From contig NZ_JAFBCF010000001.1 in assembly GCF_016907535.1 (NCBI RefSeq), positions 3,472,001 to 3,536,000 on the forward strand: DNA of 64,000 nucleotides, read 5' to 3'. Source of the DNA: Microlunatus panaciterrae (GTDB taxonomy: Bacteria > Actinomycetota > Actinomycetes > Propionibacteriales > Propionibacteriaceae). Made by a program: the position numbers and the translations under genes. The notes beneath the pieces are model-generated. The model did no database searches and was not told the origin of the DNA. It was given only the letters and a program-made list of their open reading frames with translations. Positions 19,447 through 28,458 of the stretch are shown piece after piece; within the stretch, counting starts at the first letter, position 1; each line of letters opens with the position of its first letter.

Positions 19447-19515
19447 ACTTCGCGCACCTTGGTGTGACCTCGCACAGGGTTGACCCTGTGTGACGACCAC
19501 CAAGGTGCGCGAAGT
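19447..19515. terminator. Nested bidirectional terminator between rbpA and pgl
   Basis: An 18-base arm (19447-19464, beginning ACTTCGCGCACC) is perfectly complementary to 19498-19515. Nested inside, CACAGGG (19473-19479) pairs with CCCTGTG (19484-19490). On the plus strand a short T-run follows at 19521-19524. It serves both converging genes and is unusually long and perfect. Confidence 0.8.
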
Positions 19516-19528
19516 CGTGCTTTTGCTG

Positions 19529-20242
19529 CTATTCGGGGAGCTGGCTGGCAGCAGCGCGGTCGACCCACCAGAGCGTGTCGCCGGCGGCCGACACCGCGGA
19601 CCCCGGCAGGGCCAGGTCACCGTCGCGGACCCTCCGCAGCGCCTCCGCCTTGTCGTCGCCGCTCACGCAGAACCACACCTCGCGGGAGCGGTTGATCGGG
19701 TCGAGGGTGAGGCTGATCCGCTCCGGTGGCGGCTTGGGGGAGGAGCGCACCGGCATCACCGTGCCGGTGCGGGCCGCCTCCAGGGACGGATGGTCCGGGA
19801 AGATCGACGCCACATGGCCGTCGGGTCCCAACCCGAGCAGGCAGAGGTCGAAGACGGTGTCGGCCAGCTCGGCTGCATAGGCCGCCGCGGCCCGGTCCAG
19901 GTCCAGCCCGCTGTCGCTGGCCGGCATCTGATGCACCCGTGCCGGCGCCAGGCCCTCGACCTCGCCCAACGCGTCCAGAGCCTGCTTCGCGTTGCGGTCG
20001 GGATCGGCGTGCGGCACCCAACGCTCGTCGCCCCACCAGAGCTCGACCCTCGACCAGTCGACCGGACGCGCGCCCAGGCGCTGGTAGATGCTGGCCGCTA
20101 TCCGACCACCCGTGAGTGCCAGCTGGACCACCCTCGTCGGGCTCTGGCTCTGCAGCTCGGCCAGTCGGGTGGCCAACCGGTCGGCGACGGCGTCGGCGAG
20201 CCGGTCACCGTCGGCGAAGCGAACCAGGTCCTGGGCCACCAT
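19529..20242 (-). CDS. pgl: 6-phosphogluconolactonase
   Basis: A 237-residue DevB/SOL-type lactonase that hydrolyses 6-phosphogluconolactone in the oxidative pentose phosphate pathway. It has the family motifs LALTGGRIAASIYQ, WWGDERWVPHADPDRN and LLGLGPDGHVASIFPDHP. It is the last gene of the tkt-tal-zwf-opcA-pgl operon; its ATG shares one base with the opcA stop (TGATG). Confidence 0.95.
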   Translation of the reverse strand: MVAQDLVRFADGDRLADAVADRLATRLAELQSQSPTRVVQLALTGGRIAASIYQRLGARPVDWSRVELWWGDERWVPHADPDRNAKQALDALGEVEGLAPARVHQMPASDSGLDLDRAAAAYAAELADTVFDLCLLGLGPDGHVASIFPDHPSLEAARTGTVMPVRSSPKPPPERISLTLDPINRSREVWFCVSGDDKAEALRRVRDGDLALPGSAVSAAGDTLWWVDRAAASQLPE

Positions 20243-21393
20243 CAGCCCTGCTTCGCGGTCCGGGCGGCGGCCGACTTCTTCTTGGCGCCGGCCCTCGTGC
20301 CGCCGGCCTTGGTGGCGCCGGCCTTGGTAGCAGTGGCCCTGGTAGCAGTGGCCTTAGTACTGTCGGCCTTCCGCGTCGCCGGTGCCTTCCGGGTGGGCTC
20401 CTGGGCCTCCACCGCTCTGCGGACGGCGGCCTTGGCGGCGGGCGACTTCGTGGCGGCGGACCTGGTGGCGCTCTTCCTGGTGGAACTGTTCCTGGTCCGG
20501 CGCCTCAGCAGGGCCTGCAGCGTCTGCTCGAAGATGTCGTCGGGGTCCATCCGGCGCAGCTCCTCGGTGATCAGCTCCGAGACACCGCGCCGCTTCAGCG
20601 CCACCAGCCGGTTCGGCTGGCCGGGGACCGAGTAGGACGCGAGCAGACCATCCGGACGGGTGATCGCGATGTCACCGGCGGCGGTCGTCATCCGGACCGC
20701 GGTGATCCCCGGCCCCTCGCTGACCACCTGGTTGACCTCGATCTTCAGCCGCGACTGCAGCCAGGCCGCGAGCAGGTCGGCCGACGCGTTGTTCCGCTCC
20801 GCCTCCACCACTGCGCCCGACACCTTGGCCGGGTACTGGTCCAGCGCGGCCGCCAGCAGCGCCCGCCACGGCGTCAGCCGGGTCCAGGTCAGGTCGTTGT
20901 CGCCGGGTGCGTAGTTGCGGGCCGTCGACTCGAGCGCGGCCCGTGGCCGGGCCGTCCCCATCGCGTCGGTGATCCGACGTCGGGCCAGCTGGGCCAGGTC
21001 GTCGCTGGCCGGGTCGACCGGTCCCTTGCCGGGCCACCAGATCACCACCGGTGAGTCGGGCAGCAGCAGGGCCCGGATGACCGAGGCCGGGTGTCGGGCG
21101 ACGGCGCCCCGCATCCTGATCACCACGACCTCGCCCGGGGTGCCCTCGCCGATCCGGACCTCGGCGTCGAGGCTTGTGGTCCGGCTGGGTGCGGTCACCA
21201 CCAGCAGGATCCTGGACGGGTGCTCCCGACCGGCTTCCGTACTGGCCTTGAGCGCCTCCTGAAAGCCGTCCTCGCCACAGACGATGATCAAGGTCAGCAC
21301 CATGCCCATCGCCGGGCTGCCGGCACTGCGCCGTGCCGACAACAGTGCCGAGGAGATCTTGGCCGCATTCGTGTCGTGCAGGTTGATGATCAT
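20242..21393 (-). CDS. opcA: Glucose-6-phosphate dehydrogenase assembly protein OpcA with an H1-like tail
   Basis: A 383-residue protein. The first roughly 285 residues match OpcA, the factor that activates or assembles Zwf in cyanobacteria and actinobacteria (LIIVCGEDGFQEALKAS, VVIWWPGKGPVDPASDDLA, WTRLTPWRALLAAALDQ). The remaining roughly 100 residues, after DIFEQTLQALLRRRTRN, are rich in Lys, Ala, Thr and Arg with repeats such as TKATATRATATKAGATKAG, a histone-H1-like tail not typical of OpcA as I know it. The gene overlaps zwf and pgl by one base each, so coupling is tight. Confidence 0.92.
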   Translation of the reverse strand: MIINLHDTNAAKISSALLSARRSAGSPAMGMVLTLIIVCGEDGFQEALKASTEAGREHPSRILLVVTAPSRTTSLDAEVRIGEGTPGEVVVIRMRGAVARHPASVIRALLLPDSPVVIWWPGKGPVDPASDDLAQLARRRITDAMGTARPRAALESTARNYAPGDNDLTWTRLTPWRALLAAALDQYPAKVSGAVVEAERNNASADLLAAWLQSRLKIEVNQVVSEGPGITAVRMTTAAGDIAITRPDGLLASYSVPGQPNRLVALKRRGVSELITEELRRMDPDDIFEQTLQALLRRRTRNSSTRKSATRSAATKSPAAKAAVRRAVEAQEPTRKAPATRKADSTKATATRATATKAGATKAGGTRAGAKKKSAAARTAKQG

Positions 21394-22925
21394 CAGGGAC
21401 GCCTCCAGACAAAGCCGTCGCGGGCCAGCATCTCGTTCGCGCTCTCCGGACCCCAGGTCCCCGACAGGTAGTCCTCCGGACGTTCGTCCTGGCTCGCCCA
21501 GTAGTCGAGGATCGGGTCGAGGATCTGCCAGGCCAGCTCGACCTCCTCATGCTGGGGGAACAACGGCGGGTCGCCGAGCAGCACGTCCAGGATCAGCCGT
21601 TCATACGCCTCGGGGCTGGACTCGGTGAACGAGCCGCCGTAGGCGAAGTCCATGTTGACCTCGCGGATCTCCATCTGGGTGCCGGGCACCTTCGCCCCGA
21701 ACCGCAACGTCACACCCTCGTCCGGCTGGATCCGCAGCACCAGGGCGTTGTAGCCGAGCTCCTCGGTGTCGGTCTTGGTGAACGGCAGGTGCGGCGCACG
21801 CTTGAAGCCCAGGGCGATCTCGGTCACCCGCCGAGCCAGCCGCTTGCCGGTACGCAGGTAGAACGGCACGCCGGCCCAACGCCGGTTGTCGATGTCGACC
21901 CGGATGGCCGCATAGGTCTCGGTCTTGGTGTCGTCGGGGATGCCCTTCTCGTCCAGGTATCCCTTGACCTTCTCGCCCCCGGCCCAGCCGCCGGTGTAGC
22001 GACCGCGGGCGGTGTGCAGGTCCATCCGCTGCGGTGGCTGGGTGGCCGCCAGTACCTTCTGCTTCTCCGCCCGCAGCTGCCGGGCGTCGAACGAGGTCGG
22101 CTCCTCCATCGCGGTCAGCGCGAGCAGCTGCAGCAGGTGGTTCTGGATCACGTCCCGGGCCGCGCCGATGCCGTCGTAGTAGCCGGCCCGGCCGCCGATG
22201 CCGATGTCCTCGGCCATCGTGATCTGGACATGATCGACATAGTTGTTGTTCCAGACCGGCTCGAACAGCTGGTTGGCGAAGCGGAGCGCCAGCAGGTTCT
22301 GCACAGTCTCCTTGCCGAGGTAATGGTCGATCCTGAACACCGACGAGGAAGGGAAGACCTGCGAGACGACCCGGTTGAGCTCGCGGGCACTGCGCAGGTC
22401 GTGACCGAAGGGCTTCTCGATCACCACCCGGCTCCACCGGCCCTCGTGCTGCTCCGCCAGTCCGTTCTCCCGCAGCTGATCAACAACGGTCGGGAACAGG
22501 CCCGGCGGGATCGACAGGTAGAAGGCGTGGTTGCCGCCGGTGCCGCGGGCCTCGTCGAGGTCGGCGATGGTGGCCTTCAGCCGGGCGAACGACTCGTCGT
22601 CCCCCAGCTCGCCGGGAACGAAGCGGATCCCCTCGGAGAGCTGCTTCCATACCTCCTCGCGGAACGGTGTGCGCGCATGCTGCCGCACCGCCGAGTGGAC
22701 GATCTGAGCGAAGTCCTGCTGCTCCCACTCCCGGCGGGCGAAACCCACCAGGGCGAAGCCGGGAGGAAGCAGCCCCCGGTTGGCCAGGTCATAGACGGCC
22801 GGCATCAGCTTCTTGGTGGACAGGTCGCCGGTGACGCCGAAGATCACCAGCACACAAGGGCCGGCGATCCTCGGCAGTCGGCGATCTTGTGGGTCTCTGA
22901 GCGGGTTCTCGCGGTCGAGGGTCAC
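21393..22925 (-). CDS. zwf: Glucose-6-phosphate 1-dehydrogenase
   Basis: A 510-residue enzyme for the first, NADPH-yielding step of the pentose phosphate pathway. It has the dinucleotide-binding FGVTGDLSTKKL near residue 30 and the active-site signature RIDHYLGKETVQN. The GTG start has a TAAAGT -10 ending seven bases upstream on the minus strand that includes the TAA stop of tal, so zwf-opcA-pgl may have its own leaderless promoter within the operon. Confidence 0.97.
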   Translation of the reverse strand: MTLDRENPLRDPQDRRLPRIAGPCVLVIFGVTGDLSTKKLMPAVYDLANRGLLPPGFALVGFARREWEQQDFAQIVHSAVRQHARTPFREEVWKQLSEGIRFVPGELGDDESFARLKATIADLDEARGTGGNHAFYLSIPPGLFPTVVDQLRENGLAEQHEGRWSRVVIEKPFGHDLRSARELNRVVSQVFPSSSVFRIDHYLGKETVQNLLALRFANQLFEPVWNNNYVDHVQITMAEDIGIGGRAGYYDGIGAARDVIQNHLLQLLALTAMEEPTSFDARQLRAEKQKVLAATQPPQRMDLHTARGRYTGGWAGGEKVKGYLDEKGIPDDTKTETYAAIRVDIDNRRWAGVPFYLRTGKRLARRVTEIALGFKRAPHLPFTKTDTEELGYNALVLRIQPDEGVTLRFGAKVPGTQMEIREVNMDFAYGGSFTESSPEAYERLILDVLLGDPPLFPQHEEVELAWQILDPILDYWASQDERPEDYLSGTWGPESANEMLARDGFVWRRP

Positions 22926-22932
22926 CTGGAGG

Positions 22933-22938
22933 ACTTTA
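22933..22938 (-). promoter_or_regulatory. -10 element of leaderless zwf, overlapping the tal stop codon
   Basis: On the minus strand TAAAGT includes the TAA stop of tal (22938-22936) and ends seven bases before the zwf GTG. No ribosome-binding site is seen between them. Confidence 0.45.
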
Positions 22939-24048
22939 CTCGCCCTCGGCGCCGCGGAGGGCGTCGGTCACCGTCGCGGCGAGCTCGTCCCAGGACTTCT
23001 GGAACTTGTCGACGCCTTCGCGTTCAAGGACCGCGACCACGTCGTCGTAGTCGACCCCGACAGCGGCCAGCGAGTCCATCAGCTGCTGGGCCTCGGCGGC
23101 CGCACCGGTCACCTTGTCGCCGAGCACCTCACCATGATCAGCAAAGGCCTGCATCGTCTTGCCAGGCATGGTGTTCACGGTGCCGGCCACCACCAGTTCG
23201 GTCACATAGAGGGTGTCGGGCAGCGACGGATCCTTCACTCCGGTGGAGGCCCACAGCGGACGTTGCGGGCGGGCGCCGCGGGCGGCGAGCGTACGGAACC
23301 GGTCAGAGTCGAAGGCCTCGGCGAAGATCGCGTAGGCCAGCCGGGCGTTGGCGATCGCCGCCTTGCCCTTGAGTGCCTGCGCTTCCTCGGTGCCGATCGC
23401 GTCCAGTCGCTTGTCCACCTCGGTGTCCACCCGGGACACGAAGAAGGATGCCACCGAGTGGATCTGGCTGAGGTCGTGTCCGGCCTCGGCGGCCCGCTCG
23501 AGGCCGGAGAGGTAGGCGTCGATCACCCTCCGGTAGCGCTCCAGGGCGAAGATCAAGGTCACATTGACACTGACGCCCGACCCGATCACCTCGGTGATCG
23601 CCGGCAGCCCTTCGACGGTGGCCGGGATCTTGATGAGGGCGTTCGGCCGGTCGACGATCTTCCACAGCTCCTCGGCCTGGCTGATGGTGCCCTCGGTGTC
23701 CTTGGCCAGGCCCGGCTCGACCTCGATCGACACCCGGCCGTCGACACCGCCGGTGGCGGCCGATGTCGCCGCCAGCAGGTCGCAGGCGTTCCGCACGTCG
23801 GTGGTGGTCAGGGTGGTGATCGCCTCGTCGACCGAGGCGTGCTGGCCGGCCAGCTCGTTGACCTGGTCGTCATAGGACTCTCCCTTGGAGAGCGCGCTGG
23901 CGAAGATCGTCGGGTTGGTGGTCACCCCGACGACCGAGGACCCGGCGACCAGCCGGGCCAGCTCACCGGAGTTGATCAGCTCCCGGGACAGGTCGTCGAG
24001 CCAGATGGAGACACCCGCGTCGGCGAGTGCCTTGAGTCGATCACTCAT
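22936..24048 (-). CDS. tal: Transaldolase
   Basis: A 370-residue transaldolase of the bacterial TalAB/plant-like group. It has the N-terminal [12 protein letters not shown] and [11 protein letters not shown], the Schiff-base lysine in [12 protein letters not shown], and [15 protein letters not shown]. It transfers a dihydroxyacetone unit in the non-oxidative pentose phosphate pathway. A CAGGAGA ribosome-binding site precedes the ATG. Confidence 0.96.
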   Translation of the reverse strand: MSDRLKALADAGVSIWLDDLSRELINSGELARLVAGSSVVGVTTNPTIFASALSKGESYDDQVNELAGQHASVDEAITTLTTTDVRNACDLLAATSAATGGVDGRVSIEVEPGLAKDTEGTISQAEELWKIVDRPNALIKIPATVEGLPAITEVIGSGVSVNVTLIFALERYRRVIDAYLSGLERAAEAGHDLSQIHSVASFFVSRVDTEVDKRLDAIGTEEAQALKGKAAIANARLAYAIFAEAFDSDRFRTLAARGARPQRPLWASTGVKDPSLPDTLYVTELVVAGTVNTMPGKTMQAFADHGEVLGDKVTGAAAEAQQLMDSLAAVGVDYDDVVAVLEREGVDKFQKSWDELAATVTDALRGAEGE

Positions 24049-24071
24049 GAAGTCTCCTGATCACGTCGTTC

Positions 24072-24090
24072 GACCAGCGGTTCGCTGGTC
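24072..24090 (-). terminator. Short intra-operon hairpin between tkt and tal
   Basis: GACCAGCG (24072-24079) and CGCTGGTC (24083-24090) form a perfect 8-bp stem with a 3-base loop; it overlaps the tkt stop codon. It could be a weak terminator or an mRNA-processing site. Confidence 0.45.
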
Positions 24091-26305
24091 AGTTGAGGGG
24101 GTTGGTTGCGGTGCCCTGGTTCTCCTGGTCGTCGCCAGGGCCGAGCGGGCCGCTGGCGGCGCGGTGAGCCGGCGCCGAGACGCTGCCGGCCGCCTCGATC
24201 GAGTCCCTGGCCGCGGCTACCACCGCCTCCGGGGTGAAGCCGAACTCCTTGAACAGGGTGGCGGCGTCGGCGCTGGCGCCGAAGTGGTCGAGGCTGATGA
24301 TCCGGCCGGCGTCACCGACCAGCTCGCGCCAGCCCTGCGCCACCCCCGCCTCGATGCTGACCCGGGCCCGGACGTCCGGCAGGATCACCGAGTCGCGGTA
24401 GGCCTGGTCCTGCTCGTCGAACCACTCCCGGCAGGGCATCGAGACCACCCTGGCGGCGACACCCTCGGCGGCCAGTGTCTCCTGGGCGGCGACCGCGTAC
24501 TGCAGCTCGGAGCCGGTGCCGATCAAGATCACCTCAGGGGTGCCGTCGCAGTCCTTCAGGATGTAGCCGCCCCGGGCGACCCCGTCAGCGGCGGCGAACC
24601 CGTCGGTGTCCCGCGGGAAGGTGGGGAGGTTCTGCCGGGACAGCGCCAGCCCGGCCGGACGGTCGGTGTGGCCGAGAACGGTCCGCCAGGCCACCACGGT
24701 CTCGTTCGCGTCGGCCGGGCGGACCACGTCGAGACCGGGGATCGCCCGCAGCGCGGCCAGGTGCTCGACCGGCTGGTGGGTCGGGCCGTCCTCGCCCAGA
24801 CCGACCGAGTCGTGCGTCCAGACGTAGGTGACCGGCAGCTTCATCAGTGCCGCCAGCCGGACGGCCGGGCGCATGTAGTCGCTGAACACCAGGAAGGTGC
24901 CGCCGTAGGGGCGGGTGCCGCCGTGCAGCGCGATGCCGTTCATGATCGAACCCATGGCGTGCTCCCGGATGCCGAAGTGCAGCACCCGGCCGTACGGTCC
25001 ACCGCTGAACATCTTCGACTGCCGGTCCTCGGGCAGGAAGCTGGGCTCGCCCTTCGGCGTGGTGTTGTTGGACTCGGCCAGGTCGGCCGACCCGCCCCAG
25101 AGCTCGGGGAGCTCGGCGGCGATCGCGCTCAGCACCTCGCCGGAGGCCTTCCGGGTGGCGACACCCTTCGGATCGGCGTCGAAGCTCGGCAGGGCCTTGA
25201 CCCAGTCCTCGGGAAGGGTTCGGCTGGACATCCGGTCCAGCAGCGCCGCCGCAGCGGGGTTGGCCGCCTTCCAGGCGTCGAAGGACGGCTGCCACTCGGC
25301 CTCGGCCTGGGTACCCCGCTCGGCCAGCAGCCGGGTGTGGGCGATCACCTCGTCGGCCACCTGGAACGTCTGCTCCGGGTCGAAACCGAGCAGCTTCTTG
25401 GTGGCCGCCACCTCGTCGGCCCCGAGTGCGGAGCCGTGCGCCTTGCCGGTGCCCTGCGCGTTGGGTGCCGGCCAGCCGATGATCGTCTTCAGGTTGATGA
25501 AGGTCGGCCGGTCCGTCACCTCGTGGCCGGCCCGGATCGCCGCCTCGAGGGCAGCGACGTCCTCGGCGTAGGTGGTGTCGCCGCCGGTCCAGTCAACGGT
25601 GTGCACGTCCCAGCCGTACGCGGCGTAGCGGGCACTGACGTCCTCGGTCAGGGCGATGTTGGTGTCGTCCTCGATCGAGATCCGGTTGTTGTCGTAGATC
25701 AGCGTCAGGTTGCCCAGCCGCTGGGTCGCGGCCAGCGAGGAGGCCTCGGAGGAGATGCCCTCCTCGATGTCGCCGTCAGAGGCCAGGGCATAGATCTGGT
25801 GGTCGAACGGGGACGTCCCCGGCGCCGCCTCGGGGTCGTACAGGCCGCGCTCGCGGCGGGCCGCCATCGCCATCCCGACCGCATTGCCGACGCCCTGGCC
25901 GAGCGGCCCGGTGGTGGTCTCCACGCCGCGGGTGTGCCCGTGCTCGGGGTGACCCGGAGTCAGCGAGCCCCAGGTGCGCAGCGCCTTCAGGTCGTCGAGC
26001 TCCAGGCCGAAGCCACCCAGGTAGAGCTGGATGTAGAGCGTCAGGCTGGAGTGCCCGCAGCTCAGCACGAAGCGGTCGCGGCCCAGCCAGTGCGGGTTGG
26101 CCGGATTGTGCCGCATCACCTTCTGGAACAGCAGGTACGCCACCGGCGCCAGGCTCATCGCGGTGCCGGGGTGACCGTTGCCGACCTTCTGGACGGCGTC
26201 TGCCGCGAGCACCCTGACGGTGTCGACAGCGCGACGGTCGAGGTCGGTCCAGCCTTCGGGTACGGATGCCTGATCTGAGGAGGCCTGATCTGAGGTCGCT
26301 GTCAC
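24089..26305 (-). CDS. tkt: Transketolase
   Basis: A 738-residue thiamine-diphosphate enzyme that links the pentose phosphate pathway to glycolysis. It has the N-terminal GNGHPGTAMSLAP, GPLGQGVGNAVGMA, the cofactor motif DGDIEEG, and in the middle domain LPVTYVWTHDSVGLGEDGPTHQP. GTG 26305 was chosen because GGAAGGAC lies upstream; the longer open frame to 26554 runs through the ctaB promoter region. A -10-like TAGGCT (26373-26368, minus strand) suggests a leader of about 55 bases. It heads the operon. Confidence 0.96.
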   Translation of the reverse strand: MTATSDQASSDQASVPEGWTDLDRRAVDTVRVLAADAVQKVGNGHPGTAMSLAPVAYLLFQKVMRHNPANPHWLGRDRFVLSCGHSSLTLYIQLYLGGFGLELDDLKALRTWGSLTPGHPEHGHTRGVETTTGPLGQGVGNAVGMAMAARRERGLYDPEAAPGTSPFDHQIYALASDGDIEEGISSEASSLAATQRLGNLTLIYDNNRISIEDDTNIALTEDVSARYAAYGWDVHTVDWTGGDTTYAEDVAALEAAIRAGHEVTDRPTFINLKTIIGWPAPNAQGTGKAHGSALGADEVAATKKLLGFDPEQTFQVADEVIAHTRLLAERGTQAEAEWQPSFDAWKAANPAAAALLDRMSSRTLPEDWVKALPSFDADPKGVATRKASGEVLSAIAAELPELWGGSADLAESNNTTPKGEPSFLPEDRQSKMFSGGPYGRVLHFGIREHAMGSIMNGIALHGGTRPYGGTFLVFSDYMRPAVRLAALMKLPVTYVWTHDSVGLGEDGPTHQPVEHLAALRAIPGLDVVRPADANETVVAWRTVLGHTDRPAGLALSRQNLPTFPRDTDGFAAADGVARGGYILKDCDGTPEVILIGTGSELQYAVAAQETLAAEGVAARVVSMPCREWFDEQDQAYRDSVILPDVRARVSIEAGVAQGWRELVGDAGRIISLDHFGASADAATLFKEFGFTPEAVVAAARDSIEAAGSVSAPAHRAASGPLGPGDDQENQGTATNPLN

Positions 26306-26483
26306 GGCGGGGGTCCTTCCGGGCGAGGGTGTCAGGGGCTGCGCGGCCAAACTGGTCGGCCTTCGTGAGCCTACCGGCCTGTTCGGTACCCGGATACGGG
26401 GTGGGCAAACCCCGGACGGGCACGGCCCTGGCCGGGGCGTCTGCCGGGCCGTGAGTCGATGTGCCAACCGCGTTCGGGGGTCA

Positions 26484-26489
26484 TAGACT
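26484..26489 (+). promoter_or_regulatory. -10 element of the ctaB transcript
   Basis: TAGACT ends seven bases before GTG 26497, the start of a 13-codon upstream reading frame, and 45 bases before the ctaB start. Confidence 0.4.
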
Positions 26490-26496
26490 GCTCGAG

Positions 26497-26538
26497 GTGC
26501 TCTCGGTCCCGGGTGGCACGACGGCGAGAAGGATTTGA
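26497..26538 (+). CDS. Putative 13-residue leader peptide coupled to ctaB
   Basis: GTG 26497 opens a frame of 13 codons ([13 protein letters not shown]) ending in TGA at 26536-26538, which overlaps the TTG start of ctaB (26535) as TTGA. A leaderless-type -10 lies seven bases before the GTG. If translated, it would deliver ribosomes to the poor TTG start of ctaB. This is inference from position only; it could be chance. Confidence 0.3.
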   Translation: MLSVPGGTTARRI

Positions 26539-27488
26539 GGATCTTGACGAGCATCGACGCGTCCGCACCGACGACGGCGGCCCCTGCGGTCGCCGAATCC
26601 GTCCGGTGGCGGGACGTGGTCAGCGGTTACGTCGGGCTGACGAAACCGCGGATCATCGAGCTGCTGCTGGTCACCACGGTGCCGGCGATGTTCCTCGCCG
26701 CCGGCGGAGTGCCGCCACTGCTGCTGGTGCTGGCCACCATGGTGGGCGGCTGCTTCGCCGCGGCCAGTGCGAACGTCTTCAACTGCGTGCTGGACCGCGA
26801 CATCGACGAGCGGATGCGCCGCACCCGACGGCGCCCGCTGCCCAGGCACACCGTCGGTCCGCGGGCCGCCACCGTCTTCGGCGTCGTGCTCGGCATCGCG
26901 GCCACCCTGTGGCTCGGACTCTTCGTCAACTGGCTCTCGGCCGCACTGGCGCTGGGTGCGAACGCCTTCTACGTCTTCGTCTACACCATCTGGCTGAAGC
27001 GACGGACGTCACAGAACATCGTCTGGGGCGGCATCGCCGGCTGCTTCCCGCCGTTGATCGGCTGGACCGCGGTCACCGGGTCGGTCGGCCTGGCGCCGTT
27101 CATCCTGTTCGCGATCGTCTTCTTCTGGACGCCGCCGCACACCTGGGCGCTCGCCTTCCGCTACCGCGAGGACTACGCCGCTGCCGAAGTGCCGATGCTG
27201 CCGGTGGTGATGGCCGCCCCCGCGGTCGCCGTCCGCATCCTGGTCTACTCGGTGCTGACCGTCGCCACCTCGCTCGCCCTCTGGCCGGTGGCCGGCACCG
27301 GGTGGCTCTACCCGACGGTCGCCGTGCTCGCCGGTGCCGCGCTGCTCTGGGAGTCGTGGCAGCTGCTGCGTCGCGCGACCGCCGGGCTGCTCGGGTCCGA
27401 GCTCCGGCCGATGCGCCTCTTCCACTGGTCCAACTCCTACCTGGCGCTGATCTTCGTCGCTGCCGCAGTCGACCCGCTGTTGCGATGA
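26535..27488 (+). CDS. ctaB: Protoheme IX farnesyltransferase (heme O synthase)
   Basis: A 317-residue UbiA-family membrane enzyme that farnesylates heme B to heme O for cytochrome oxidase. It shows about nine transmembrane helices and the two Asp-rich prenyl-binding motifs: [18 protein letters not shown] in loop 2-3 and [16 protein letters not shown] in loop 6-7. The start is probably TTG 26535, which overlaps the stop of a 13-codon upstream frame; TTG 26544 is an alternative. It is divergent from tkt, as in other actinobacteria, and overlaps the next gene by ATGA. Confidence 0.95.
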   Translation: MRILTSIDASAPTTAAPAVAESVRWRDVVSGYVGLTKPRIIELLLVTTVPAMFLAAGGVPPLLLVLATMVGGCFAAASANVFNCVLDRDIDERMRRTRRRPLPRHTVGPRAATVFGVVLGIAATLWLGLFVNWLSAALALGANAFYVFVYTIWLKRRTSQNIVWGGIAGCFPPLIGWTAVTGSVGLAPFILFAIVFFWTPPHTWALAFRYREDYAAAEVPMLPVVMAAPAVAVRILVYSVLTVATSLALWPVAGTGWLYPTVAVLAGAALLWESWQLLRRATAGLLGSELRPMRLFHWSNSYLALIFVAAAVDPLLR

Positions 27489-28447
27489 GTGCCCAGTCGC
27501 CGGCCGTCGAGATCGAGGTCGGTCCGCACCTGGTGCGGGTCACCAACCCGGACCGGGTCTACTTCCCCGAGCGCGGGTTGACGAAGCTCGACCTGGTCAA
27601 CTACTACCTCGCTGTCGGCGACGGGATCTTCACCGCGCTGGAGGAACGGCCCTGCATGCTGCACCGCTATCCCACCGGGGTGACGGGGGAGAAGGTGCAC
27701 CAGAAGCGGCTGCCCGCGGGTGCGCCGCCCTGGGTGCAGACGGTCCGGGTCGAGTTTCCGCGGTACGGCCGGCACGCCTACGAGCTGTGCGTGACCGAGC
27801 TGGCCAGCATCATCTGGGCCGTACAGATGTCGACGGTGGAGTTCCATCCGTGGAACTCGCGCCGGGCCGACACCGAGCGGCCGGACGAGTGGCGGATCGA
27901 CCTGGACCCGATGCCGGACTGCGACTTTGACCGGGTCCGCCGGGTCGCGGCCGTGGCGCGCGAGGTGCTGGAGGAGCTCGGCGCGACCGGCTGGCCGAAG
28001 ACGTCGGGCGGGCGTGGGCTGCACGTCTACGTCAGGATCGAGCCGGACTGGGGGTTCGCCGACGTACGGCGGGCGGCGCTCGCCTTCGCCCGGGAGGTGG
28101 AGCGGCGTGCCCCCGAGGACGTCACCACCGCCTGGTGGCGCAAGGACCGGGACCCGGCCGCCCTGTTCGTCGACTACAACCAGAACGCCCGTGACCACAC
28201 GATCGCCAGCGCCTACTCGGTCCGCGGCGTCCCCGACGCCCGGGTGTCGGCGCCGCTGAGCTGGCACGAGGTGGCCGAGGCGGTCCCGCAGGACTTCACC
28301 GTGGAGACCATGCCGGACCGGTTCGCGCGGCTCGGTGACGTGCACGCCGGCATCAACGACACCGTCTTCTCGCTGCAGCCGCTGCTGGACTGGGCCGAGC
28401 GGGACGAACGGGCCGGTGCCGTGCTGCCACCCCTGGACGACGAGTAG
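27485..28447 (+). CDS. Stand-alone LigD-type polymerase/primase domain protein
   Basis: A 320-residue archaeo-eukaryotic primase-type polymerase, the PolDom of LigD without ligase or nuclease domains. It has the start [18 protein letters not shown], the catalytic [10 protein letters not shown] (Asp-x-Asp), the nucleotide-binding [11 protein letters not shown], and [19 protein letters not shown]. Such proteins extend DNA or RNA primers in end joining or gap repair; no Ku or ligase gene is in the window. ATG 27485 overlaps the ctaB stop, so it is coupled to a heme-biosynthesis gene, which is an odd pairing. Confidence 0.9.
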   Translation: MSAQSPAVEIEVGPHLVRVTNPDRVYFPERGLTKLDLVNYYLAVGDGIFTALEERPCMLHRYPTGVTGEKVHQKRLPAGAPPWVQTVRVEFPRYGRHAYELCVTELASIIWAVQMSTVEFHPWNSRRADTERPDEWRIDLDPMPDCDFDRVRRVAAVAREVLEELGATGWPKTSGGRGLHVYVRIEPDWGFADVRRAALAFAREVERRAPEDVTTAWWRKDRDPAALFVDYNQNARDHTIASAYSVRGVPDARVSAPLSWHEVAEAVPQDFTVETMPDRFARLGDVHAGINDTVFSLQPLLDWAERDERAGAVLPPLDDE

Positions 28448-28458
28448 GCACTGGCGGG

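Noticed and set aside
24089-26554. Extended transketolase start at 26554
   Set aside because: The extra 83 residues are Pro/Arg-rich, cross the divergent ctaB promoter, and have no ribosome-binding site; GTG 26305 has one.
26459-28447. Extended N terminus for the LigD-type polymerase (start 26459)
   Set aside because: The extension is a shadow of ctaB; the polymerase domain begins exactly at ATG 27485, which overlaps the ctaB stop.
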